Below, piece by piece: positions 1 through 5,657 of a DNA stretch of 40,425 nt. Within the stretch, counting starts at the first letter, position 1, and the number at the start of each line of letters is the position of its first letter. Location of the stretch: positions 1 to 40,425 of the forward strand of contig CAMCOS010000022.1 of assembly GCA_945876565.1 (NCBI GenBank), read 5' to 3'. The position numbers were made by a program, and so were the translations under genes. This DNA is from Lautropia mirabilis. Lineage in GTDB: Bacteria > Pseudomonadota > Gammaproteobacteria > Burkholderiales > Burkholderiaceae_B. The notes under the pieces are model-generated. The model searched no databases, was not told the origin of the DNA, and saw only the letters and a list, made by a program, of their open reading frames with translations.

Positions 1-119
1 GTGACCTTATCTCGTCACATTACGATCTGGCTCTCCAAGAGCAGTATCAACGCGATCAACTCAAAGACCAGGGCTGGGAATATGAGCCCGAACAGAAGGA
101 TCCGGAGGTTCCGTTCTGA
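1..119 (+). CDS. 3' end of an unidentified gene (cut by the window edge)
   Basis: The reading frame that is open from the left edge ends with TGA at 117-119 and gives about 38 residues. They are polar and charged, with many Q, E and D, and end in DPEVPF. It has no start in the window, so it can only be the C-terminus of an upstream gene. A second frame is also open to a stop at 121-123 and gives a basic, less protein-like sequence; I prefer the acidic frame. Two hairpins follow downstream, as expected after the end of a gene. I do not recognise the family, and the call would change if the upstream sequence showed another frame. Confidence 0.35.
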   Translation, partial: DLISSHYDLALQEQYQRDQLKDQGWEYEPEQKDPEVPF

Positions 120-150
120 ATAGTGGATCCAGACTAAACCGCTACCAACC

Positions 151-178
151 ACAAAGGGCAGCTGACGCTGCCCTTTGT
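151..178 (+). terminator. 12-bp perfect hairpin after the left-edge gene
   Basis: ACAAAGGGCAGC at 151-162 is perfectly complementary to GCTGCCCTTTGT at 167-178, with a TGAC loop. There is no T tract immediately after it, so intrinsic termination is plausible but not certain. It lies 31 bp after the presumed stop codon. Confidence 0.5.
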
Positions 179-213
179 GCCATCCGCACTCCAGGATTGA
201 ACTTCAGCCTAAA

Positions 214-236
214 CGCCGTCAAATAACGGCGCTTTT
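214..236 (+). terminator. Second hairpin with a short T run
   Basis: CGCCGT (214-219) pairs with ACGGCG (226-231) around a 6-nt loop and is followed by CTTTT. It directly abuts the antitoxin remnant that begins at 237. It may be a rho-independent terminator of the left-edge gene. Confidence 0.4.
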
Positions 237-392
237 ATGTTGGCGCTAACAAATGTCAGCTTGCCATTCCTGAACCAAGTGGAGCAGGGGAAGCCAACGG
301 CCCAAATCGGCAAGGTGCTGGAGGTGTGCCGTCGGCACGGGATCGAGGTGGTCTTTCACCTGCCCGCGAAGCCAGATGGGGAAGGGGGGTAA
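237..392 (+). pseudogene. Truncated XRE/HipB (y4mF-like) antitoxin remnant
   Basis: The frame from ATG 237 to TAA 390-392 gives 51 residues. Residues about 11-36 read FLNQVEQGKPTAQIGKVLEV and onward. This is the pattern of the last recognition helix and C-terminal helix of small XRE-family antitoxins (HipB/y4mF group), which typically have an F-x-x-x-E-x-G-K-P-T-x-x-x-x-K-V-L motif. The N-terminal half of the helix-turn-helix domain is missing: upstream of residue 1 is a hairpin, not coding sequence. No HipA-like partner follows. I read it as the 3' stump of an antitoxin gene cut by a rearrangement. No obvious ribosome binding site precedes the ATG. A short translated protein cannot be excluded. 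Confidence 0.6.
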
Positions 393-461
393 GTGTAGGT
401 TTGGTGAGTCCTGCGGAGATAAGCGTCATCAATCTCCGCAAATAATGCGAAGAAAATCCGA

Positions 462-491
462 TTGCCCTTTGTAGCACACAAGTGCTATAAT
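462..491 (+). promoter_or_regulatory. Promoter of the ParD-like/ParE pair with an operator palindrome
   Basis: TTGCCC (462-467) and a perfect TATAAT (486-491) are separated by 18 bp and lie just upstream of the antitoxin gene. A perfect inverted repeat, TAGCAC-ACAA-GTGCTA (472-487), covers the spacer and the first bases of the -10 box. This is the arrangement expected for an autorepressed toxin-antitoxin operon with a ribbon-helix-helix repressor. The sequence shows the boxes and palindrome; binding is inferred. Confidence 0.6.
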
Positions 492-523
492 AAGACCTCA
501 ATTTCTAAATCGAAGTGTCTGTT

Positions 524-808
524 ATGACCACCACGACCATTCGCCTCCCCGAAGATCTGAAAGCACGGGTGGCAACCGCAGCGAAAAGATCCGGGACGAC
601 GGCCCATGGATTCATTCTGGAGGCCATTGCCGAAAAGACGCAGCAGGCTGAACTCAGGGCAGACTTTGATGCGGTGGCTGAACAGCGTTATGCCGACATT
701 GTGGCCTCCGGCAAAACCATTCCCTGGACAGAGATGCGCAAGTATCTCGAAGCCCGTGTCGCAGGAAAATCTGCCAAGCGTCCCGTAGCCAGAAAACTGG
801 CACGCTGA
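524..808 (+). CDS. Ribbon-helix-helix antitoxin (ParD/CopG-like)
   Basis: The product is a small protein of 94 aa. Residues 2-12 (TTTTIRLPEDL) form the beta strand typical of ribbon-helix-helix DNA-binding domains, followed by two helices (about 13-36) with the usual T-x-H-x-F-I-L-E-A-I pattern. The C-terminal part is basic and probably wraps the toxin. The family neutralises a ParE/RelE-type toxin and represses its own promoter as a dimer. It lies 1 bp ahead of the parE-like gene, which supports the pairing. A GTG three codons upstream (515) is possible, but the ATG at 524 fits the start of the beta strand; no strong Shine-Dalgarno site is visible for either. Confidence 0.85.
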   Translation: MTTTTIRLPEDLKARVATAAKRSGTTAHGFILEAIAEKTQQAELRADFDAVAEQRYADIVASGKTIPWTEMRKYLEARVAGKSAKRPVARKLAR

Positions 809-809
809 A

Positions 810-1118
810 ATGGCCAGAATCGAACTGGCGCCCGAGGTCGCCGACGATTTCGATCGCATCCTTGAACACCTGGCAACCTATCAGGTCGAGAATCCTGGTC
901 AGCGTATTGGGGAAATCATCACCGCTTTGGATGTCCTGGAGCAGAATCCCCGGATTGGTCGACCAGTCGCGAACGGCAAGCGGGAACTTGTCATTGGTCG
1001 CCGTAGCCGAGGCTATCTCGCACTCTATCGTTATGTGCCCGAGATGGACATCGTCTTTGTGCTAGCGATCCGTAGTCAGCGCGAGGCGGGATACGCCGAG
1101 CGACTGGAAGAGGGGTAG
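810..1118 (+). CDS. parE: ParE/RelE-superfamily toxin
   Basis: This 102-aa protein begins 1 bp after the antitoxin stop, so the two genes are translationally linked. The sequence shows the ParE pattern: an N-terminal strand ELAPEV, a long helix (about 11-45), then NPRIGRPV (46-53), a strand pair ending in YLALYRY (69-75), and IRSQREAGY (87-95). Classical ParE proteins poison DNA gyrase, while RelE relatives cleave mRNA on the ribosome. Sequence alone favours the ParE branch but does not settle the target. The gene looks intact in length and frame. Confidence 0.85.
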   Translation: MARIELAPEVADDFDRILEHLATYQVENPGQRIGEIITALDVLEQNPRIGRPVANGKRELVIGRRSRGYLALYRYVPEMDIVFVLAIRSQREAGYAERLEEG

Positions 1119-1161
1119 GGAATTGCCGAGAACCAGTCAGCGCAAGGGTTTTCGGGCGATT

Positions 1162-1203
1162 TGACGGTATCAGAAACTGGCCAGTTTGACGCCGATACCG
1201 TCA
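1162..1203. repeat. Large imperfect palindrome built on TGACGGTATC
   Basis: TGACGGTATC (1162-1171) is inverted as GATACCGTCA (1194-1203). At the centre is the perfect 14-bp palindrome AAACTGGCCAGTTT (1174-1187). The arms could form a long cruciform or RNA hairpin with an asymmetric internal loop. There is no T tract, so it is a poor terminator; a protein-binding or recombination site is equally possible. Confidence 0.6.
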
Positions 1204-1337
1204 CAAACTCAGGCCGCGTTCTGCTACATTCGTGACATGGATAATTCGTCGATTTTCCGAATATCGGCGAACGTCCGCGAAAGCTTGTTTTTCCACAATT
1301 GCCCGGAAACCCGCATGAATACTCAGCGACCTTTTTT

Positions 1338-1359
1338 TGACGGTATTAGTGACGGTATC
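1338..1359 (+). repeat. Two direct TGACGGTAT repeats 12 bp apart
   Basis: TGACGGTATT (1338-1347) and TGACGGTATC (1350-1359) lie in tandem with a 2-bp AG spacer. They match both arms of the palindrome 150 bp upstream. Direct plus inverted copies of one 9-mer resemble binding-site arrays of recombinases or replication initiators; that is inference only. Confidence 0.55.
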
Positions 1360-1518
1360 AGCGGGGGAGAAACGAGCGGAACCCAGTTGTCATTCGTAGG
1401 CGATTTGCTGCCGGCTGGAGCAATTTTGAAAACATCTATAAAGACATAGCTGATGCGTGGTGTGTTCTAGATGCAAACGATGCGCCTGTTGTCTGGTCAT
1501 CCGGAGGGCGGTCAAGCA

Positions 1519-1746
1519 ATGGCTGAGAAAAAACTGCTTGATAGGGCTGAAACTGAGCGTCAAATTCTCAAAGCTTTTGAGGCGGGCGTGCTTCAAGCAA
1601 AAATCGATGCGGTTCGGTTCAACACCGATCTGATTGTCACGCGCGATGGCAAACTCACGCGTATTCCACCCGCAGACTTGATCCCAGACCTCGAAGAGGC
1701 GGGTCTGGAAATTATCATCATCAGACCCCAAGAAAGGGTTAGTTGA
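1519..1746 (+). CDS. Small protein of unknown function (intact copy of a duplicated gene)
   Basis: The frame continues upstream to 1471, but the ATG at 1519 has a good GGAGGG ribosome site at 1503-1508, so I start there (75 aa). The product is mostly helical at its N-terminus (AEKKLLDRAETERQILKAFE). A compact segment about NTDLIVTRDGKLTRIP, then LIPDLEEAGLEIIIIRP, makes a likely beta-hairpin and strand. I do not recognise the family. A second, damaged copy of the last two thirds lies at 2571-2712, on the far side of fitAB. The position between toxin-antitoxin modules makes an antitoxin-like or island-associated role possible, but there is no toxin-like neighbour specific to it. Confidence 0.6.
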   Translation: MAEKKLLDRAETERQILKAFEAGVLQAKIDAVRFNTDLIVTRDGKLTRIPPADLIPDLEEAGLEIIIIRPQERVS

Positions 1747-1823
1747 TCGATTCGATTGTCTAGTGCAGAAAACAATAATGAAGCTCAGCGCAAGTCAGGG
1801 AGCATCGATGATGTCGATTGTGT

Positions 1824-1867
1824 TTGCCTCACTTGAATGCAAAGTGTATAATTGCATTCATTGCAAT
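1824..1867 (+). promoter_or_regulatory. fitAB promoter with overlapping inverted-repeat operators
   Basis: TTGCCT (1824-1829) and TATAAT (1847-1852) are spaced by 17 bp. GAATGCAA (1835-1842) and TTGCATTC (1852-1859) form an inverted repeat around the -10 box. A second inverted repeat, ATTGCA-TTCAT-TGCAAT (1851-1867), lies just downstream. FitA-type antitoxins bind such repeats as dimers, so autoregulation is likely. Confidence 0.65.
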
Positions 1868-1885
1868 CAATTTGGAGTCAAACAC

Positions 1886-2134
1886 ATGAGAGCGGTTACG
1901 ATCAGGAATGTGCCAGAGGAAGTGCATCGAGCCATCCGCGTGAGGGCGGCTCATAATGGCCGTACATTGCAAGCTGAGATGTGCGATATCTTGGCCACGG
2001 CCGTGAAACCGGAAGGCCGGGTCAGGTTGGGCGACTTACTTGCAGGTATTGGACGCAAGGTTAAATTGACTGAAGAAGAAATGAAAGTTTTTGACCGTGA
2101 CCATTCACCGGCCCGCGCCGCGAGTTTTGAATGA
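1886..2134 (+). CDS. fitA: FitA-type antitoxin (ribbon-helix-helix, Arc-like)
   Basis: This 82-aa antitoxin starts at ATG 1886, with GGAG at 1874-1877 as the ribosome site. The open frame runs further upstream to 1763, but that part contains the promoter. Residues 1-40 (MRAVTIRNVPEEVHRAIRVR and on) match the FitA/VapB ribbon-helix-helix fold, which pairs a short strand with two helices. The C-terminal part, rich in acidic and small residues, would cover the toxin active site. Its stop overlaps the toxin start by 4 bp (ATGA), which couples translation. In the known Neisseria system FitAB binds its own promoter; the repeats upstream fit this. Confidence 0.88.
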   Translation: MRAVTIRNVPEEVHRAIRVRAAHNGRTLQAEMCDILATAVKPEGRVRLGDLLAGIGRKVKLTEEEMKVFDRDHSPARAASFE

Positions 2135-2556
2135 TTTTGCTTGATACAAACGTTATCTCAGAGCAGTTTCGAGCCTCACCCCATGAAACAGTAATTGCCT
2201 GGTTGAATCGGCAACCATTGGAAACACTTTTTCTAGCATCGATGACCGTGGGCGAATTGCGGGCTGGTGTTGCCCTGATGCCCGCAGGCAAGCGTCGCAA
2301 AGTGCTTGGCGATAGCCTCGAACAATTGGTGTTGCCGAAGTTTGTGGGGCGAGTATTGGCGTTTGATGTCGCTTGCACCCATGCCTATGCCGATGTGTTG
2401 GCGACCACTCGTAAGGCGGGAAGTGGCATCGAAGCGGCTGATGCTGTTATAGCGGCTATTGCACTAAGTAATACCTTTAGCGTGGCCACCAGGGACGTCA
2501 GTCCTTTCCTTGCGGCCGGTGTCAAAGTGGTCAATCCCTGGGAAGGTCAAGATTGA
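2131..2556 (+). CDS. fitB: FitB/VapC-type PIN-domain ribonuclease toxin
   Basis: This is a 141-aa PIN-domain protein starting MILLDTNVISE. The four acidic residues expected at the metal site are visible: D5, E42 (in VGELR), D104 (in AADAVIAA) and D122 (in TRDV). PIN toxins use them to hold Mg2+/Mn2+ and cut RNA, often tRNA or rRNA; the target here is unknown. The C-terminal VVNPWE is typical of FitB/VapC proteins. It overlaps fitA by 4 bp, and all catalytic residues are kept, so the toxin is probably active and held by FitA. Confidence 0.9.
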   Translation: MILLDTNVISEQFRASPHETVIAWLNRQPLETLFLASMTVGELRAGVALMPAGKRRKVLGDSLEQLVLPKFVGRVLAFDVACTHAYADVLATTRKAGSGIEAADAVIAAIALSNTFSVATRDVSPFLAAGVKVVNPWEGQD

Positions 2557-2570
2557 ACATAGCATCATGC

Positions 2571-2712
2571 GAGTTCGAACAGCACCGATCTCATTGTCTC
2601 GTGCGATCGGAAGCTCACTCGCATCCCGCATCAAGAGCTGATCCCAGATCTCGAAGAGGCGGGTCTTGAAATCATCATCAGACCCAAGCGCAAGGCGTGG
2701 TTTTGCCTAAGT
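2571..2712 (+). pseudogene. Decayed partial copy of the small gene at 1519-1746
   Basis: From about 2581 the frame reads STDLIVSCDRKLTRIP, then ELIPDLEEAGLEIIIRP. This nearly repeats residues 34-70 of the intact small gene, and the DNA is also closely similar over about 110 bp. The N-terminal third is absent, no start codon or ribosome site is present, and the frame runs on without the expected stop into the 3' end of hipA. It is therefore a broken duplicate. The two copies flank fitAB in the same orientation, suggesting that fitAB was inserted between copies or duplicated with them. Confidence 0.7.
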
Positions 2713-2715
2713 GTC

Positions 2716-3978
2716 TCAACCTTTGCTTGGTCTGATGCTGCGAATGCTTTGGGCTGCTTCGTGGTCTAGCGTCGTGAGTCCGATGGCCCAAAGTTCAAGC
2801 ATTCGGCTGGCGACGGGTTCAAAGTTGTCCTCGGGGTGTGCGTTGAGATGATCGAGTACTTTGCTGGATGTTTTAATAAGTGCGTCTGCAATTTGTGACT
2901 TCCACTGATCGACGCGTGTTCTGGTAATCAAGCACTGGGCAGCAAGAGAGTCGATGGTGTCTGGCGTTAACCAACGTTTTGAGCCCTGAAAATTGATGGC
3001 CATCGCGTCATTGGCGTCCCTTGAATTGGATAAAACCGGTGCATACACCGACATGCTGAGCATGTCGTACACCGGCGCAAGTTCAGCGGTGTTGATATCT
3101 TCATAAATGAGGCCGAAATTTTTGAGGTGCGCATCACCATTGCGCATGGTTGATGCAAGAAGATATTGACCAAAAAATTGATCAAAAGACTTTTTCTTTT
3201 TTTCAGCCTGGCAGTATGCACCCATTGTCTTCAGGATGCGTTCAACGGAGCCTGTGAACTTATCTCTGGCGGGTAGTCCGAACAAGGCACACATGTCCTC
3301 GAACCCAAGACGGTCGCCAGTGATGGTCACATCAAAGCGTTTGACCAATAGGTGTTTGCGATCTTGTGACAGATGGACGTCTGGCACTGCCAATCCAGCC
3401 GCGCGTGCTGCCATCATTCCAAAGTATTCGAGTAAGACGATGTGCGGATGATCATCGTCATCTAGTTTGACGATCCAATCATTGAGTGCCAGCGTGGGTC
3501 TTGCGTGAGTATTGTCGATCGGACTTTTGGCGAGAAACTTCATGAACCCGCCCGAGACGCCGGACTCATGGAGTCGAGCGCCCAGGTAGTGCTCTACGAG
3601 CTCATTGGTTTCTTCATTTATCAGGCGAGACAATGACTCGTGTGGTGTAGAGTTTGAGGGTGCTTTTGCGTGCGATGTGACCTGGATTCGGCCGATCATG
3701 TTTTCGCCAACGACAGACAGTAACTCGAGGTCTCCGAAGTGCTTGAATCGCTTTCCAAACTTTCTGGTAATGAGTTCGCGAAGCGCTCCTTCTGGCAACG
3801 AGATTTGAAACACGGGATGCAGTTCTCGGCTAATCCAGCTTTCTGTTCGCTTGGGCATTAGCAGGGAGACTGCAAGCGTCCTCGGCGCGTCTGGCAAATA
3901 ATTAAAAACATACGTGTAGGGATCGGACTGATCCAAGACGCCCACTAACCGGTTAGATACATACACATCGAGCATCAT
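2716..3978 (-). CDS. hipA: HipA-family serine/threonine kinase toxin
   Basis: The 420-aa product has the HipA layout: an N-terminal subdomain 1, then the kinase-like core. Visible elements are the glycine-rich loop SGVSGGFMKF (139-148), the ATP-contacting lysine in WIVKLD (K171), the catalytic NGDAHLKNF (280-288, with D282), and YDMLS (D305 as the metal-binding aspartate). In the well-studied E. coli protein this kinase phosphorylates glutamyl-tRNA synthetase and causes persistence; other family members hit other tRNA synthetases. The gene follows hipB by 6 bp and has no ribosome site of its own, so coupling is likely. ATG 3978 is followed by a second ATG at 3975; either may be used. The glycine-rich loop differs from the E. 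coli type (see findings). Confidence 0.9.
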   Translation of the reverse strand: MMLDVYVSNRLVGVLDQSDPYTYVFNYLPDAPRTLAVSLLMPKRTESWISRELHPVFQISLPEGALRELITRKFGKRFKHFGDLELLSVVGENMIGRIQVTSHAKAPSNSTPHESLSRLINEETNELVEHYLGARLHESGVSGGFMKFLAKSPIDNTHARPTLALNDWIVKLDDDDHPHIVLLEYFGMMAARAAGLAVPDVHLSQDRKHLLVKRFDVTITGDRLGFEDMCALFGLPARDKFTGSVERILKTMGAYCQAEKKKKSFDQFFGQYLLASTMRNGDAHLKNFGLIYEDINTAELAPVYDMLSMSVYAPVLSNSRDANDAMAINFQGSKRWLTPDTIDSLAAQCLITRTRVDQWKSQIADALIKTSSKVLDHLNAHPEDNFEPVASRMLELWAIGLTTLDHEAAQSIRSIRPSKG

Positions 3979-3984
3979 AGGAAT

Positions 3985-4302
3985 CTAAGTCAGGTTTTGG
4001 TTGGTGGCACGTGCTTGGGCAAACAGTCTTTCATTTTCTCGTGTGACATCGTCTAGCGTGGGTAGGCGAGGAGTATGCGCTCGCATCTCTAGTCCAAGCG
4101 CGGTCGTCAGACGTCGTAACGTGCTGAGCGTGCAGTCGCCGCCAGACTCAATCAGAACGATGGTGCGGCGTGATAAGCCGGATAGTTCCGCCAGTTGATG
4201 TTGCGTGAGTTTTTGGGCTTTGCGCGCGGCAATAATATCCCTCACCAGTTCATCGAGATCGCGGTGCTTTGTTGGCTTGTTTGAGGGCGTTGCCGTTTTC
4301 AT
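3985..4302 (-). CDS. hipB: HipB-type XRE-family antitoxin
   Basis: This 105-aa protein carries a helix-turn-helix at about residues 20-75: AARKAQKLTQHQLAELSGLS, then RRTIVLIESGGDCTLSTLRRL and a terminal LG. This is the XRE fold used by HipB to bind operators and sequester HipA. A C-terminal extension of about 25 residues (RENERLFAQARATNQNLT) is predicted to be helical and may contact HipA. It is the first gene of the minus-strand pair, and AT-rich repeats lie directly in front of it. It is unrelated in sequence to the truncated antitoxin at 237-392 beyond the shared fold. Confidence 0.88.
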   Translation of the reverse strand: MKTATPSNKPTKHRDLDELVRDIIAARKAQKLTQHQLAELSGLSRRTIVLIESGGDCTLSTLRRLTTALGLEMRAHTPRLPTLDDVTRENERLFAQARATNQNLT

Positions 4303-4361
4303 TTGAGTATTATAAATTACATTATTAGAATTTTTTTATAAAAAGTAATCTATAAATTACA
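4303..4361 (-). promoter_or_regulatory. AT-rich hipBA control region with repeated TATAAATTACA
   Basis: The 11-mer TATAAATTACA occurs at 4311-4321 and again at 4351-4361, exactly 40 bp apart. On the minus strand this reads TGTAATTTATA, and the copy nearer hipB contains a TATAAT-like -10. A GTAAT/ATTAC inverted pair (4345-4360) overlaps the distal copy. Spacing by about four helical turns suggests two operators for HipB dimers, as in the known hipBA operators; binding is inferred. Confidence 0.5.
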
Positions 4362-4641
4362 AATTGATCGGTCTATTCATGATGCTCGTCGTCCGGCCGA
4401 GTTGCTCGAATGCCATGGGTCTGTGGAGTGGGTAGCGTTTGTGTTTCGGGTTTGATCTGGCATGGTGCCACCGGCCTGTCGGTGAAATACATTGCACGTC
4501 TATTCGTAAGCTTACGTATTGGCGGATACACTCCTCTACTCCACGCTTGTGCCCAAAGCTTTGGCTTGCCAAGAACGCGGTGACCACGGGAAGCGAGCTA
4601 GCGTTGATATCCATATCATTCTGAAAGGCGGGGCGATTCAA
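4362..4641. other. Gap between the toxin-antitoxin island and yaeQ
   Basis: I find no credible gene here. A minus-strand frame of 94 codons (4357-4641) lacks motifs and overlaps the hipBA control region. The yaeQ frame is open upstream to 4519, but the family start is at 4642. The only structure seen is the perfect 12-bp palindrome CGTAAGCTTACG at 4505-4516. Confidence 0.5.
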
Positions 4642-5190
4642 ATGGCCTTAGGCGCAACAATCTATAAAACCGATCTCCATGTCTCTGACACCGACCGTCA
4701 CTACTATGGCACTCACACATTAACCGTCGCGCGTCATCCATCTGAGACGGTTGAACGCATGATGGCTAGGTTGCTGGCGTTTTCCATGCACGCCCATGAA
4801 CACTTGGCTTTCACCAAGGGGATCAGTGAGGCAGATGAGCCGGACATCTGGCTCAAAGATTTGACCGGGGCTATTGATCTCTGGATTGAGGTCGGCCAGC
4901 CCGCGGAGACTCGAATCTTAAAGGCCTGTGGCCGAGCCAGGGAAGTGGTGGTTTATTGTCACCATGGCCATGCTAGTCAAGTTTGGTGGGATGCTGCATC
5001 ACCCAAGCTTGAGCGGGCGAGGAACTTAAAAGTAGTCTCTTTACCGATCGACCCGATCAGAGCGCTGGCCGCCAAGGTCACTCGTAACATGTCCCTGTAC
5101 GTCAACATTCAAGAGCAAGAGCTCTTCATATCCACTGAAGATGATCAAATTGCCTTGGTTCCTGATCTCTGGCGTGAGCCACGGACGTGA
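4642..5190 (+). CDS. yaeQ: YaeQ family protein
   Basis: The product is 182 aa, against about 181 aa for E. coli YaeQ. Recognisable blocks are MALGATIYKTDLHVSDTDRH at the start, LTVARHPSETVERMMARLLAF, then DEPDIWLKDLTGAIDLWIEVG, and a C-terminal strand region. YaeQ has a restriction-endonuclease-like (PD-(D/E)xK) core; its cellular role is unclear, and older reports of a transcription-elongation role have been questioned. The frame extends 41 codons upstream, but MALGAT aligns with the family N-terminus. The ribosome site is weak. The gene is the first of the ordinary chromosomal genes after the toxin-antitoxin island. Confidence 0.92.
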   Translation: MALGATIYKTDLHVSDTDRHYYGTHTLTVARHPSETVERMMARLLAFSMHAHEHLAFTKGISEADEPDIWLKDLTGAIDLWIEVGQPAETRILKACGRAREVVVYCHHGHASQVWWDAASPKLERARNLKVVSLPIDPIRALAAKVTRNMSLYVNIQEQELFISTEDDQIALVPDLWREPRT

Positions 5191-5258
5191 AGTAAATTGA
5201 TTCGGGATCGATTGCTCTTGAGCCGGATCACAACAGTAAACAACCAAAGGAGATGAAC

Positions 5259-5495
5259 ATGCAACCGACCATTGCTCAAAAAGCCCCTTATGCGGTAGAC
5301 GTTCAAGCCGGCAAAACCTACTACTGGTGTTCCTGTGGAAAAAGCAAAAGCCAACCGTTTTGCGACGGTTCGCACCAGGGCAGTGAGTTTGTACCAATGC
5401 CCTACAAAGCAGAAAAATCTCAAACCAAATACTTCTGTGGTTGCAAGATGTCGGCCAACAAGCCATTCTGTGATGGCGCGCACTCAAAGCTGTAG
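5259..5495 (+). CDS. Double CDGSH iron-sulfur domain protein
   Basis: The 78-aa product has two complete CDGSH motifs. The first has C24, C26, C35 and H39 (CSC...PFCDGSH). The second has C60, C62, C71 and H75 (CGC...PFCDGAH). Each three-Cys-one-His set is known to bind a labile [2Fe-2S] cluster, as in mitoNEET-type proteins. The tandem arrangement is the one seen in bacterial two-domain members. Function is probably electron or Fe-S transfer, not defined here. AAGGAG at 5247-5252 is 6 bp before ATG 5259, but directly abuts the ATG at 5253, so I choose 5259. Confidence 0.88.
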   Translation: MQPTIAQKAPYAVDVQAGKTYYWCSCGKSKSQPFCDGSHQGSEFVPMPYKAEKSQTKYFCGCKMSANKPFCDGAHSKL

Positions 5496-5657
5496 CCCGA
5501 TTAGGCCAAGCGTTTGTTGTCTGCCGTCTTTGGCGGCGTCAGTGGCAATCCCGTGTCTTTTTTGACAGGCCAGTCTGCCCAAATTCGTTTAAATTCGGGT
5601 GCAGAATCCGAATGATCTTTTTCAGGCTATCTTTTAAGTGCAAGGGAGCATTTGTCT

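Larger units (their letters stand above)
1119..1518. other. Gap without a convincing gene; carries the TGACGGTAT repeats
   Basis: This 400-bp stretch holds a frame open from 1186 to 1449, but its composition and lack of any motif or ribosome site argue against a gene. The visible content is a set of four TGACGGTAT repeats (1162-1171, 1194-1203 inverted, 1338-1347, 1350-1359) and a large imperfect palindrome. It may be a scar of a mobile element. Confidence 0.5.

Noticed and set aside
1186-1449. 87-codon plus-strand frame between parE and the small gene
   Set aside because: It has no ribosome site, no motif and spans the repeat region. The Gly/Ser-rich stretch it encodes is just the translated TGACGGTAT repeats.
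2061-2378. Minus-strand frame across fitAB
   Set aside because: It is antisense to two well-supported genes and has no motif or ribosome site of its own.
1-4400. Integrase or transposase gene driving the toxin-antitoxin island
   Set aside because: None of the open frames shows a tyrosine, serine or DDE recombinase motif, so no mobile element gene can be named.
4357-4641. 94-codon minus-strand frame upstream of yaeQ
   Set aside because: It overlaps the hipBA control region at one end and has no recognisable domain or ribosome site.
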